Shown: positions 45,948-55,499, numbered from the stretch's first letter. The stretch: DNA of 64,000 nt from Devosia sp. SL43 (GCF_021729885.1 NZ_CP063401.1:3588501-3652500), one strand, 5' to 3'. Translations and numbers: made by a program. The notes: generated from the sequence alone by a model not told the origin.

Positions 45948-47776
45948 TACCTAGTCCGTCCAAACAGCCGCTCAATATCCCGCTGCTTGAGCTCGACATA
46001 AGTGGGTCGCCCATGGATGCATTGCCCTGAATGCGGGGTGGCCTCCATGTCGCGCAGCAGCGCGTTCATCTCGTCCACCCGCAGCCGCCGCCCTGAGCGC
46101 ACCGAGCCGTGGCAGGCCATGCGGGCGATGATGGCTTCCATGCGGTCGCTGACGGCGGCGATGGAGTCCCATTCGGCCAGGCCATCGGCGACGTCGCGGA
46201 CGAGGCCGTCTATGTCGGAATTGCCCAGCAAAGCAGGCGTTTCGCGCACGGCGATGGCGCGGGGGCCGAAGCGTTCGAGGTAGAGCCCGAAGCGTTCCAG
46301 TTCCGGCGCGGCATCTTCCAGCCGGGCGCAGTCTTCCTCGGGCAGTTCGATCACCAGCGGGATCAGTTGCGCCTGGCTGGGCACTGGGCCGGACGCCAGC
46401 TGCGCCTTGAACCGCTCATAGACCAGTCGTTCATGCGCCGCATGCTGGTCCACCAGTAGCAAACCTTCGCCATTCTGCGCGATGATGAAATTGTCGAACA
46501 TCTGCGCGCGCGCCGTGCCGAGCGGGTATTCGACGAAAGCGGGTGAGGGTTCGGCCTCGATGCGGGCGCTGGGCTCGCTCAGGCCATCCAGCCCGCCTTG
46601 CGCCGCGCCATAGCTGGGCGAATAGGGATTGCCGCTGCTCACCCCCGTCGGCCGGCCATAGCCCGCGAAGGGCAGGGGCTGGCGCACGAATCCACCGCCT
46701 GTATTAGCCGGTGTCGCAGCCTCATACGCAGGCGCCGTGAACGCCCCCAGCACATCCTCCGCCACCGTCGCCGAGGCCTTGAACCCCGCCGCTGTCAGCG
46801 CTTCGCCGATGGCCCGGATCACCGCGCTGCGCACCGCCCCGGCATCACGAAAGCGCAGCTCTGCCTTGGCTGGGTGGACGTTGACATCCACTTCGGCCGG
46901 GTCGACGGCGATGTAGAGCGCCACGACGGGAAAGCGGTCGCGGAAGGTGTAGTCGGCATAGGCGGCGCGGACGGCGCCGACCAGCACCTTGTCCTTCACC
47001 GAGCGGCCGTTGACGAAGTAGAACTGGCTGAGGGAATTGGCCCGCGTATAGGTCGGCAGGCCCGCGAGGCCCGCCACCACGACGCCATGCCGGCTGCTCG
47101 CCAGCGTCACAGCATTCTGCGCAAAATCGTCGCCGATCACCTGCGCCAGCCGCGCCTGTAGCGCACCGGTACCGGTCACAGCAGGCCAATTGCTCGGCGA
47201 CCGATCGGTGCCACCGAGCACGAAATGCACCGCCGGATTGGCCATGGCCAGGCGCTTCAGCACATCGGTGATCGCCGCCGCCTCGGCCCGGTCGGTCTTG
47301 AGAAATTTGAGCCGCGCCGGGACATTGGCGAATAGATTGCGCACCTCGACAATGGTGCCCCGGTTCATTGCCTGCGGCACCGGCCCGGTCCGCACGCCAC
47401 TGCGTACGTCGAGCCGCAGCCCGCTTTCCGCATCGGCTGTACGCGAGGCGATGCTCAGCTCTGCCACCGACCCGATCGAGGCCAGCGCCTCGCCACGAAA
47501 ACCCAGCGTGCGGATATCGTCGAGTTCATCTTCGCTGAGCTTGGATGTGGCGTGTCGCTCGACCGACAGCAGCAGATCGGCCCGGTCCATGCCATGGCCG
47601 TCATCCTCGATGCGCATCAGGCTCTTGCCGCCTGCCGCAGTGGTGAGCACGATCCTGCTGGCGCCGGCATCGATGGCGTTTTCCAGCAGTTCCTTGACCA
47701 CGCTGGCGGGCCGCTCCACCACCTCGCCGGCGGCGATGCGGTTGATCAGGTCTTCGGGCAGCTGGCGGATGGGCAA
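45947..47776 (-). CDS. mutL: DNA mismatch repair protein MutL
   Basis: A 609-residue GHKL ATPase. ATP motifs: ENAIDAGA, IEDDGHGM, TLGFRGEALASIGSV. The C-terminal domain has the endonuclease motif DQHAAHERLVYE and the metal motif CIHGRPTYVEL, so it is the nicking type used by organisms without MutH. A TTG at 47776 preceded by CAGGAGA gives the family N terminus PIRQLPEDLINRIAAGEVVE; ATG 47809 upstream adds an atypical tail. Confidence 0.96.
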   Translation of the reverse strand: MPIRQLPEDLINRIAAGEVVERPASVVKELLENAIDAGASRIVLTTAAGGKSLMRIEDDGHGMDRADLLLSVERHATSKLSEDELDDIRTLGFRGEALASIGSVAELSIASRTADAESGLRLDVRSGVRTGPVPQAMNRGTIVEVRNLFANVPARLKFLKTDRAEAAAITDVLKRLAMANPAVHFVLGGTDRSPSNWPAVTGTGALQARLAQVIGDDFAQNAVTLASSRHGVVVAGLAGLPTYTRANSLSQFYFVNGRSVKDKVLVGAVRAAYADYTFRDRFPVVALYIAVDPAEVDVNVHPAKAELRFRDAGAVRSAVIRAIGEALTAAGFKASATVAEDVLGAFTAPAYEAATPANTGGGFVRQPLPFAGYGRPTGVSSGNPYSPSYGAAQGGLDGLSEPSARIEAEPSPAFVEYPLGTARAQMFDNFIIAQNGEGLLLVDQHAAHERLVYERFKAQLASGPVPSQAQLIPLVIELPEEDCARLEDAAPELERFGLYLERFGPRAIAVRETPALLGNSDIDGLVRDVADGLAEWDSIAAVSDRMEAIIARMACHGSVRSGRRLRVDEMNALLRDMEATPHSGQCIHGRPTYVELKQRDIERLFGRTR

Positions 47777-47908
47777 AGGCGATTCTCCTGAGCGCCGAAT
47801 ATAGGGCATGCCCGCCCGGTTTCCGACCCGCTTCGCGCCCTTGCCCCCTGTGACAGGCTGCCACCCATCTGCTATGTGCGGAGCAAATCTGTTTTTCGGA
47901 GCCCTGCC

Positions 47909-49084
47909 TTGATCATCGAACCCAAAATTCGCGGCTTCATCTGCACCACCGCCCACCCGGTCGGCTGCGCCACCAATGTCCAGCGCCAGATCGACCATGT
48001 CGTGGTCAAGGGCGCCATCCCGTCCAAGTTCAAGCGGGTGCTGGTTCTGGGTTGCTCGACGGGCTATGGCTTGGCTTCGCGCATCGTCAATACATTCGGC
48101 AGCGATGCCGACACCGTCGGCGTATCGTTCGAGCGCCCACCCGCCGAAGGCAAGACCGCCAGCGCCGGCTGGTACAATAACCGGGCTTTTGAATACCGCG
48201 CCCAGGCCGCCGGCCGGGTCGCCGTGACCATTGAAGGCGATGCCTTCTCCGACGCCATCAAGGCCGAAGCCATCGAGGCGATCCGCAGCAATCTCGGCCA
48301 GGTTGACCTGGTGGTCTATAGCCTTGCCTCCCCAGTCCGTACTGATCCCAAGGACGGCGTGACCTATCGTTCGGCCATCAAGCCCTATGGCACCTCGGTC
48401 ACCTCAAAGACGCTCAATACCGGCACCGGCGAAGTCTCCGAAATCTCGGTCGAACCCGCCAGCGAGGAAGAGGCCGCCGCCACCGTCAAGGTCATGGGCG
48501 GCGAAGATTGGGAACTGTGGATTGCGGCTTTGTCCGAGGCCGGCGTACTGGCCGATGGCTTCCAGTCGCTCAATTACACCTATCTCGGCAGCGAACTCAC
48601 CTGGCCGATCTACCACAAGGGCACGCTGGGCAAGGCCAAGGGCGATCTCGACCGTGCCGCAGCCGCCATTCGCGCTGGCCACGGCGAGCAGGCCGCGCAT
48701 GTCGTCGCCCTCAAGGCCGTCGTCACCCAGGCCAGCTCGGCCATCCCCGTCGTGCCGCTCTACGGCACGCTGCTGATCAAGGTCGAGGACGAAATGGGCC
48801 TGGGCGAAGGCCCTATCCAGCAGATCGACCGCCTGTTCCGCGACAAACTGCAGGGTGCGCCGGTGCTCGATGACGCCGCCCGCGTCCGCGTCGACGACTG
48901 GGAGCTGTCCGAGACCATGCAGAAGGAACTGGCCCGCCGCTGGGCCATCCTCAACACTGAGAACCTGTCTGAACTCGCCGACCTGCCGAAGTACCGCCAG
49001 GAATTTCTCAAGCTGTTCGGTTTCGGCCTGGGCGGTGTCGATTACTCCGCCGACGTCGATCCGCAGGTCGTCCCTGCCAAGTAA
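47909..49084 (+). CDS. fabV: Trans-2-enoyl-[ACP/CoA] reductase FabV
   Basis: A 391-residue enoyl-ACP reductase of the FabV class, which reduces the last step of each fatty acid elongation cycle. It has the family start IIEPKIRGFICTTAHPVGC, the NADH-binding VLVLGCSTGYGLASRI, and the Y-x8-K catalytic pair in IYHKGTLGKAKGDL. FabV is often less sensitive to triclosan than FabI. The start is a TTG at 47909 with GGAG upstream, since the family N terminus begins there. Confidence 0.95.
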   Translation: MIIEPKIRGFICTTAHPVGCATNVQRQIDHVVVKGAIPSKFKRVLVLGCSTGYGLASRIVNTFGSDADTVGVSFERPPAEGKTASAGWYNNRAFEYRAQAAGRVAVTIEGDAFSDAIKAEAIEAIRSNLGQVDLVVYSLASPVRTDPKDGVTYRSAIKPYGTSVTSKTLNTGTGEVSEISVEPASEEEAAATVKVMGGEDWELWIAALSEAGVLADGFQSLNYTYLGSELTWPIYHKGTLGKAKGDLDRAAAAIRAGHGEQAAHVVALKAVVTQASSAIPVVPLYGTLLIKVEDEMGLGEGPIQQIDRLFRDKLQGAPVLDDAARVRVDDWELSETMQKELARRWAILNTENLSELADLPKYRQEFLKLFGFGLGGVDYSADVDPQVVPAK

Positions 49085-49088
49085 CCCC

Positions 49089-49535
49089 ATGCCGGCCCCA
49101 TCCCCCATGGACCTCGCCTTGACGCTGGCCGAAGAGGCCGCGTCACTGGGCGAGGCGCCGGTTGGCGCGGTGGTGATGGAGGGCGATGTCGTGCTCGCCG
49201 CCGAGCGCAACCGCATGAAGGCATTGGGCGACCCCACCGCCCATGCCGAAATGCTGGCCATCCGCACCGCGCTCGAAAATCGCGGCACCGGACGGCTCGA
49301 TGGCTGCGATCTCTACGTCACCCTCGAACCCTGCGCCATGTGCGCCGGCGCCATCGCCCATGTGCGCCTGCGCCGGGTCTATTTCGCAGCAGAGGACACC
49401 AAGGCTGGGGCGGTCGAGAACGGTATCAGGCTGTTCGAACAGCCCACCTGTCACCACAAACCCGAAGTCATCGGTGGCATCGGGGCAGGGCGGTCAGAGG
49501 CGATGTTGCGCGCGTTTTTCAGGGCGCTTCGTTAG
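49089..49535 (+). CDS. tadA: tRNA-specific adenosine deaminase
   Basis: A 148-residue zinc-dependent deaminase converting A34 to inosine in tRNA-Arg anticodons. Catalytic motif TAHAEMLAI with the zinc His and the proton-shuttling Glu, and the zinc ligands PCAMCAGAI. It starts five bases after the fabV stop; a second in-frame ATG at 49107 could also serve. Confidence 0.93.
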   Translation: MPAPSPMDLALTLAEEAASLGEAPVGAVVMEGDVVLAAERNRMKALGDPTAHAEMLAIRTALENRGTGRLDGCDLYVTLEPCAMCAGAIAHVRLRRVYFAAEDTKAGAVENGIRLFEQPTCHHKPEVIGGIGAGRSEAMLRAFFRALR

Positions 49536-50410
49536 CCGCCCGGATTGCTGTCGATGACCGGTACGCGGTTGGCGATATAGTCTTCGATCTTCTGCGCCAG
49601 GATCCGCTTGAAGCGGTCTTTTTCCACCTCGGCATGGGCGACGATTTCGCGGACGCGCCAGAATTCGAGGGCGCCGAAATTGGCCACGTGCGGGCGGATG
49701 TAGATGTCGGGGGGATAGGCCGCCATCATATGCGCCGTCAGCGAATGCATCATGATCTGGGCTGAGCCGAACCAGATATCGAGCGCCTTGTGATCGGTCT
49801 TGGAAATGCCCTCAGACGGATCGCCGTTGACGTCGATGCCGATCAGGAAATCGGTGTCGATATCGGCCTGGTCAAGCGGCAGCGGATTGACCACGCCGCC
49901 GTCGACCAGGATGTGGTTGGAATGCACAACGGGCTTGAACAGGCTCGGAATGGCGATCGAGCCGGCAATGGCAGGCCGCAGCAGGCCCGAATTGAACACC
50001 ACCTGATGCCAGGATTGAAAATCGGTGGCCACCACGAAAAGCGGCACCTTGAGTTCCTTGAACTCCAGCGGGAAGCCAGCTGGAATGAACGCATCGACGA
50101 TATTGGTCGCGTCGAGCTGCATCGAGATGCCATTCTTGAGGATGCCGCCAATGCCGCGGATCTGCGTGGCCCACAGCTTGGTGGCGATGGCGCGCATCGT
50201 GCCCAGCACCTCGTAGGAATGCTCGCGCAATTCCTTGCCCGTCATGCCCGCCGCCCAGCCCGCCCCGATCAACGCGCCGATGGAGGTGCCCGAGATCACC
50301 GATGGCCGCAGGCCAAGCTCGTCCATCGCCTCGATATAGGGAATATGGGTCAGCCCGCGGGCGGAGCCGCCGCCCAAAGCCACACCAATTCTAGGACCAG
50401 AAAAACTCAT
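49532..50410 (-). CDS. Patatin-like phospholipase family protein
   Basis: A 292-residue patatin-fold hydrolase (RssA-like). The oxyanion-hole loop is GGGSARGLTH (residues ~12-21), the nucleophile elbow is GTSIGALIG, and the catalytic Asp lies in LVDGGVVNPLP. The Ser-Asp dyad is intact. The substrate is probably a phospholipid or acyl ester. I use ATG 50410, preceded on the minus strand by AAGGAGCGGGGC. Convergent with tadA by four bases. Confidence 0.9.
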   Translation of the reverse strand: MSFSGPRIGVALGGGSARGLTHIPYIEAMDELGLRPSVISGTSIGALIGAGWAAGMTGKELREHSYEVLGTMRAIATKLWATQIRGIGGILKNGISMQLDATNIVDAFIPAGFPLEFKELKVPLFVVATDFQSWHQVVFNSGLLRPAIAGSIAIPSLFKPVVHSNHILVDGGVVNPLPLDQADIDTDFLIGIDVNGDPSEGISKTDHKALDIWFGSAQIMMHSLTAHMMAAYPPDIYIRPHVANFGALEFWRVREIVAHAEVEKDRFKRILAQKIEDYIANRVPVIDSNPGG

Positions 50411-50552
50411 TTTGCCCCGCTCCTTGCCTTCCGAGCGCAGCCGGTCAGCCAGCGCCTTGCCGCGAATTTGCAGCGGCGTCAGCGGACGTTGCGACGGCGT
50501 CTCGTCAAAGACGGTCTTGAGGAAGGGTAGGCCCGTGAGGTTGAGGAATGGT

Positions 50553-51827
50553 TCAGATGCCGGACCGGGCGATTTCGCGCCAGCCGATGTCCCGGCGGCA
50601 AAAGCCTTCTGGCCAATCAATCTTGTCCACGCCCGCGTAAGCACGCTGCTGCGCCTCCTGCACGGTGGCTCCGAGCGCCGTGACATTCAGCACCCGCCCA
50701 CCGGCAGCAAGTAAACGTTCACCATCCCACCGCGTTCCGGCGTGGAAGACGTGAATCGTGTGGTCATTGATGGCATCGGCGCCCTTGATTTCACTGCCCT
50801 TGCCGTAATCGCCCGGATAGCCCTTGGTCGCCATGATGACGGTCAGCGCATACTGGTCTTTCCACTGCACGTCGTGACCGGTGAGCGTTCCGGTGGCGAC
50901 AGCATGCAGCAGCGGCAGCAGGTCGCTCTCCATGCGCATGACCAGCACCTGGGTTTCGGGATCGCCGAAGCGGGCATTGTATTCGACGAGCTTTGGACCA
51001 TCGGGGGTCAGCATCAACCCGGCATAGAGCACACCCTGATACGGCGTGCCGCGCGCCGCGAGGCCGCGCACCGTCGGCCAGATCACGCGCTCCAGCACGT
51101 CCTCATAGATCTCACGCGTCATCACCGGCGCTGGCGAATAGGCGCCCATGCCGCCGGTATTGGGGCCGATATCGCCGTCGAAGGCGCGTTTGTGGTCCTG
51201 GGCGGTGGTCAGCGGCAGAATGTCCTTGCCGTCGCAAAGCACGAAGAGGCTCACCTCCTCGCCCTCCATGAATTCCTCGATGACCACTTCCGCCCCCGAA
51301 GCGCCAAAGGCTCCGGCGAAGCAATCGATAATGGCCTCCTCGGCCTCCTCGACGCTCATGGCCACGGTCACGCCCTTGCCGGCGGCAAGGCCGTCGGCCT
51401 TGATCACGATCGGCGCGCCCTGGGTGTAGAGATAGGCCAGTGCAGCCGCCTCGGTGTCGAACCGGCCATAGGCGGCGGTGGGAATGTCCATCTCGTCGCA
51501 CAGGGCCTTGGTAAAGCCCTTGGAGCCCTCGAGCTGGCCAGCAGCCTTGCTCGGGCAGAAGCAGGTGAAGCCTGCGGCGCGGACGTCATCGCCGAGGCCG
51601 GCCACCACCTGCGCGTCGGGCCCGACGACGACGAAGTCGATCTCGTGTTGCTGGCAAAGCGCGACTACCGCGGCATGGTCGGTGATATCGACCGGCAGGT
51701 TCTCGGCAACCGCATGCGTCCCGCCATTGCCGGGCGCGATGAACAACTTCGTCAACAGCGGCGATTGGGCGATCTTCCAAGCCAGAGCATGCTCGCGCCC
51801 ACCCGAACCGATCACCAGAACCCGCAT
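50553..51827 (-). CDS. purD: Phosphoribosylamine-glycine ligase
   Basis: A 424-residue ATP-grasp enzyme making glycinamide ribonucleotide, the second step of purine synthesis. Marks: VLVIGSGGREHALAWKI at the N terminus, PIVIKADGLAAGKGVTV, DHKRAFDGDIGPNTGGMG and EYNARFGDPETQV. It is followed at about 140 bases by the patatin gene on the same strand, so a shared transcript is possible. Confidence 0.96.
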   Translation of the reverse strand: MRVLVIGSGGREHALAWKIAQSPLLTKLFIAPGNGGTHAVAENLPVDITDHAAVVALCQQHEIDFVVVGPDAQVVAGLGDDVRAAGFTCFCPSKAAGQLEGSKGFTKALCDEMDIPTAAYGRFDTEAAALAYLYTQGAPIVIKADGLAAGKGVTVAMSVEEAEEAIIDCFAGAFGASGAEVVIEEFMEGEEVSLFVLCDGKDILPLTTAQDHKRAFDGDIGPNTGGMGAYSPAPVMTREIYEDVLERVIWPTVRGLAARGTPYQGVLYAGLMLTPDGPKLVEYNARFGDPETQVLVMRMESDLLPLLHAVATGTLTGHDVQWKDQYALTVIMATKGYPGDYGKGSEIKGADAINDHTIHVFHAGTRWDGERLLAAGGRVLNVTALGATVQEAQQRAYAGVDKIDWPEGFCRRDIGWREIARSGI

Positions 51828-51887
51828 CTATGCCTCCATCGCTGTTGGAGGCGTGATGCCCGAGTGCGCCTGATGAGGCAAGGCCTA

Positions 51888-52022
51888 CTTCACCTCTCCC
51901 TTTGGGGGAGAGGTCGGTGCGCAGCGCCGGGTGAGGGGGCCTTTACTGGGTGAGGTGTTGGGTAAGGCCCCCTCACCCGAGCCGAAGACGGGTCGACCTC
52001 TCCCCCAAATGGAGAGGTGAAG
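51888..52022. repeat. Intergenic palindromic repeat, variant with CTCTCCC arms
   Basis: A 135-bp palindrome: CTTCACCTCTCCCTTTGGGG at one end and CCCCAAATGGAGAGGTGAAG at the other, with inner GGGTGAGGGGGCC / GGCCCCCTCACCC. Same architecture as the family A elements but with a different core. It lies between two minus-strand genes, purD and the ligase at 52026. Confidence 0.82.
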
Positions 52023-52025
52023 ACC

Positions 52026-53396
52026 CTACATCTCGGCTTCGGCGAAAATTCGGGTCAGATCCCCGTTCCATTCGCCGCGGAGCTTGTCCAGCCAGCGCTC
52101 TGCCGGTGACTTGGCGAGGCGGATGGTTTCTTCCAGCGGCGCCAGATGGATCGACTCGTCCTTGCCCTGGGCGTTGCGGCGATCGCGGCGGACGAGCCCG
52201 GCTTCGGCAATGCCGACGGCCTGTGCCGCGACATCATAGAGGTTGGACCGGTCATGCGGGGTCATCAGGCCCAGCCGTGGCACTTCGCGGCGCAGATTCT
52301 CGCGCTCTTCGCGCGTCCAGGGCTCGATCAGTTCATAGGCGGCTTCGAGCGAAACCTGATCATAGAGCAGCCCGGTCCAGAACGCCGACAAAGCAGTCAC
52401 CGACTTCTCGTCGCCCATATCGGCGCCGCGCATTTCGAGGAACTGCTTGAGACGTACTTCCGGGAAAATCGTGCCGAGGTGATAGTTCCAGTCCCGCTTG
52501 GTCGGCTTCTCGCCCGGCAGCTGCGGCAGCTTACCCTCGAGGAAATCGCGGAAGCTCTCGCCCGCCACGTTGATGTAATGGCCGTCGCGCAGCACGAAAT
52601 ACATTGGCACATCAAGCGCATAGTCGGCATATTGCTCGAAGCCGAAACCCTCGTCGAAGGCGAAGGGCAGCATGCCCGTGCGGGCGTCGTCGGTATTGAG
52701 CCAGATATGGCTGCGGAAGCTGAGATAGCCCGTGTCGCGGCCATCGGCGAAGGGCGAATTGGCGAACAGCGCCGTCGCGACCGGCTGCAAGGCCAGGCTG
52801 ACGCGCAGCTTCTTGACCATGTCGGCTTCGCTGGAAAAGTCGAGATTGGTCTGTACCGTGGCCGAGCGGAACATCATCGATGTGCCGAGCGTGCCGACCT
52901 TGTCCATGTAGGGCGCCATAATGCCGTAGCGCGACTTGGGCATGCGCTCGATCTCGGCGACGCTCCACAGTGGCGTGACGCCGAGGCCGAGGAAATGGAT
53001 ATCGAGTGGCGCCGCGACTTCCTTGGCGACGCGCATATGCTCGGCCGTTTCGGCAGCGGCGGCGTGCAGGTCTGGCTGCGGGGCGCCCGACAGTTCGAAC
53101 TGGCCACCGGGCTCAAGCGAAATGCCGCCATGGGCATGCTTGTCCCACAATCCAATCGGGTTTCCTTCGTCGAAGAAGGGTTCCCAGCCGGTCTTTTCGG
53201 CCACGCCATCGAGCAGCGCGCGGATTCCGTTCGGTCCCTCATAGGCCACAGGCCGGAGCGGATTGGTGTGGAACACATGCTTTTCGTGTTCGGTGCCGAT
53301 CCGCCATTCGCTTTCGGGCTTGCACCCGCGCGACATCGCTTCGATCAGGTCGGCGCGGGATTCGATGGGAGGCGAAAAACTGTCGGCGCCGGCCAT
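52026..53396 (-). CDS. gshA: Glutamate-cysteine ligase (plant/alphaproteobacterial type)
   Basis: A 456-residue GCS2-type ligase making gamma-glutamylcysteine, the first step of glutathione synthesis. Marks: IGTEHEKHVFH near residue 37, GGISLEPGGQFELSGAPQ with the ATP/metal-binding acidic residues, and MMFRSATVQTNLDFSSE. The length and these blocks fit the plant-type group common in alphaproteobacteria. Minus-strand CAGAGGAA lies upstream of ATG 53396. Confidence 0.94.
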   Translation of the reverse strand: MAGADSFSPPIESRADLIEAMSRGCKPESEWRIGTEHEKHVFHTNPLRPVAYEGPNGIRALLDGVAEKTGWEPFFDEGNPIGLWDKHAHGGISLEPGGQFELSGAPQPDLHAAAAETAEHMRVAKEVAAPLDIHFLGLGVTPLWSVAEIERMPKSRYGIMAPYMDKVGTLGTSMMFRSATVQTNLDFSSEADMVKKLRVSLALQPVATALFANSPFADGRDTGYLSFRSHIWLNTDDARTGMLPFAFDEGFGFEQYADYALDVPMYFVLRDGHYINVAGESFRDFLEGKLPQLPGEKPTKRDWNYHLGTIFPEVRLKQFLEMRGADMGDEKSVTALSAFWTGLLYDQVSLEAAYELIEPWTREERENLRREVPRLGLMTPHDRSNLYDVAAQAVGIAEAGLVRRDRRNAQGKDESIHLAPLEETIRLAKSPAERWLDKLRGEWNGDLTRIFAEAEM

Positions 53397-53469
53397 AAAG
53401 TTTCCTCTGGAAGTGAGGGTTCAATGTTGGCCGGAACATAGCGTTGCACAAGCCGAAAGCAATCGGCTT

Positions 53470-54210
53470 TTATCGCCAATCACCGATGATTGCCTGAATC
53501 ACCGCTAGCGCCGCCACCGCCGCCGTGTCGGCGCGCAGGATGCGTGGCCCCAGGCTGATCGGCACGACATAGGGCAGGGCACGGAGCCTGGCGCGCTCCT
53601 CGTCGGAAAAGCCGCCCTCCGGCCCGATCAGGATGCCGACCTTCTGCCCCCGCAGCGCCGTCAGCGCCTCGACGGGCGACGACGACCCTTCCCCCTCATC
53701 GGCGAGAATCAGCCGGCGATCGTCAGGCCAGGAATCGAGCAGCCGCTCGAGTGTCATCTCCGGCTCGACGCTGGGAACGCTGAGCACCTCGCACTGCTCT
53801 GCCGCCTCGATGGCATTGGCGACGAGACGGTCATGCTTGAGCCTGGCGACCTGGGTGAAGCGGGTGATGACGGGCTGGATCGTCCCGGCGCCCATCTCGA
53901 CGGCCTTTTGGATCACATAGTCCAGCCGCTCGGTCTTGAGCGGGGCAAAGCCGTACCAGAGGTCGGAGGGCGGCGTCTGTTCAGCGATTTTCTCGACCAG
54001 ATCGAGCGTCACCGATTTCTTGGAATCGCTGGCCAGCCGGGACAGCCAGGCGCCGTCGCGACCATTGAACAGCACAACCTCGTCGCCGACCGTCTTGCGC
54101 AAAACGGCCGCGAGATAGAGCGACTGGTCCTTGCCAAGGGTGAGTTGCGTCCCGGCGGCGAGATCGGGGTCGACGTAAAGGCGGGGCAGGGCGGCGTGGG
54201 TACGGGGCAT
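53470..54210 (-). CDS. rsmE: 16S rRNA (uracil-1498-N3)-methyltransferase
   Basis: A 246-residue SPOUT-class methyltransferase of U1498 in 16S rRNA. Marks: PRLYVDPDLAAG at the N terminus, the knotted C-terminal block VGILIGPEGGFSDEERARL and ISLGPRILRADTAAVAAL. It stands upstream of the ligase gene at 52026 on the same strand. Confidence 0.94.
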   Translation of the reverse strand: MPRTHAALPRLYVDPDLAAGTQLTLGKDQSLYLAAVLRKTVGDEVVLFNGRDGAWLSRLASDSKKSVTLDLVEKIAEQTPPSDLWYGFAPLKTERLDYVIQKAVEMGAGTIQPVITRFTQVARLKHDRLVANAIEAAEQCEVLSVPSVEPEMTLERLLDSWPDDRRLILADEGEGSSSPVEALTALRGQKVGILIGPEGGFSDEERARLRALPYVVPISLGPRILRADTAAVAALAVIQAIIGDWR

Positions 54211-54224
54211 GGATGCTCATTTAC

Positions 54225-54353
54225 ACCACGACGTCATTCCCGCGAAGGCGGGAATCCATTCTTTGCGGCTGCGCGTATTCGCGCTTTCGCCGCCGTATCT
54301 CCCTGGTTTATTCAGGAAGCATGGATTCCCGCCTTCGCGGGAATGACGTGGTG
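54225..54353. repeat. Intergenic palindromic repeat, family D
   Basis: A 129-bp element with ends GTCATTCCCGCGAAGGCGGG and CCCGCCTTCGCGGGAATGAC continuing through AATCCAT / ATGGATT, almost perfect inverted arms of over 25 bases. The GCGAAGGC core makes further small hairpins. It separates divergent rsmE and ubiA; the ubiA ATG at 54359 lies just beyond it. Confidence 0.88.
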
Positions 54354-54358
54354 ATTGA

Positions 54359-55291
54359 ATGAGCGACCCGAACCAACCCGGCACCGTCGCCGATGCCCAA
54401 TCCGGCAATTGGGTGGATCGCTATGCCCCTGATTGGCTCAAGCCCTATGCCAGGCTGGCGCGCTGGGATCGGCCCATCGGCTTCTGGCTGCTGTTCTGGC
54501 CCTGCGTCTGGGGTCTGGCTCTGGCCGCCGTCGCCAATCCGCTGCTCGGCTTCGACTGGTGGGGCGCCGTTCTGATGTTTGTGGGTGCCGTCTTGATGCG
54601 CGGCGCCGGCTGCACCTTCAACGATATCGTCGATCGGGACATCGATTCTTCCGTGGCCCGCACCCGTTCCCGCCCGATTCCCTCCGGCGCCGTAACATCG
54701 CGCGACGCCCTGGCTTTCCTCATCGCGCAGGCGCTGCTGGGCTCGGTGATCCTCTTCCAGTTCAACCGCTTCACCGTCTGGGCCGGCGTTGCCTCGCTGG
54801 TGCTCGTGGCGATCTACCCGTTCATGAAGCGCGTGACCTGGTGGCCGCAGGCCTTTCTGGGGCTCGCCTTCTCCTACGGCGCGCTGGTCGGCTGGAGTTC
54901 ACAGACCGGCAGCTTCGCCATGCCGGCCTTGCTCCTCTATATGGGCACCGTGCTCTGGGTGATCGGCTACGACACGATCTATGCCCTGCAGGATATCGAG
55001 GATGATGCGCTGATCGGCGTCAAATCCACCGCACGCCTGTTCGGCAGCAAGGCCCGCCCGATCGTCGCTGGCTTCTATGCGGGTGCTTATCTGCTGTGGC
55101 TGGCTGCGGCGACTATTGCGGGCGCTGGCATTGTCTTCGCCGTGCTGTCGCTGGTGGCGGCAGGCCTCCTGGCCTGGCAGGTGCAGACGGTCGATGCCGA
55201 AAAACCGGACAATCCGCGCGCGCGCTTCTACAGCAACCACTATGTCGGCATCGTGCTGTCGCTGGCGCTGCTGGCCGACTGGGTCTGGTAG
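54359..55291 (+). CDS. ubiA: 4-hydroxybenzoate polyprenyltransferase
   Basis: A 310-residue membrane prenyltransferase for ubiquinone synthesis. Both Asp-rich motifs are visible: NDIVDRDID (~residue 89) and DTIYALQDIEDD (~residue 209). About eight to nine hydrophobic helices follow the soluble N terminus. The ATG lies immediately after the family D repeat, which therefore forms its leader. Confidence 0.95.
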   Translation: MSDPNQPGTVADAQSGNWVDRYAPDWLKPYARLARWDRPIGFWLLFWPCVWGLALAAVANPLLGFDWWGAVLMFVGAVLMRGAGCTFNDIVDRDIDSSVARTRSRPIPSGAVTSRDALAFLIAQALLGSVILFQFNRFTVWAGVASLVLVAIYPFMKRVTWWPQAFLGLAFSYGALVGWSSQTGSFAMPALLLYMGTVLWVIGYDTIYALQDIEDDALIGVKSTARLFGSKARPIVAGFYAGAYLLWLAAATIAGAGIVFAVLSLVAAGLLAWQVQTVDAEKPDNPRARFYSNHYVGIVLSLALLADWVW

Positions 55292-55292
55292 T

Positions 55293-55499
55293 TCAGAGAC
55301 AGGTCGGACCGCGTTCGAGTCGCTGTTCGGTCAGTGCCGTGGCGAAATGCTTGACGTTGCGGTCCGCCGCCAGACCATAGGCCAGGGCATAGGACGCCTT
55401 TTCGGCAATGGCGCGGTCATGTTTCTTCTGATCGCGCAGCGCGAAATAGACGACGCCACAGGCAATGTAGATGGCAACGGCCAGCGTGTAATAGTCCAT
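55293..55499 (-). CDS. Small membrane protein (68 aa)
   Basis: A 68-residue protein with one N-terminal membrane helix (residues 3-20, YYTLAVAIYIACGVVYFAL) and a charged cytoplasmic tail (RDQKKHDRAIAEKASY). I do not recognise a family. I use ATG 55499 preceded by CAGGGGG on the minus strand. It is convergent with ubiA with one base between stops. Confidence 0.7.
   Translation of the reverse strand: MDYYTLAVAIYIACGVVYFALRDQKKHDRAIAEKASYALAYGLAADRNVKHFATALTEQRLERGPTCL

Noticed and set aside
47777-47998. N-terminal extension of MutL to 47998
   Set aside because: MutL proteins start at PIRQLP; the upstream part overlaps the divergent fabV and lacks similarity.
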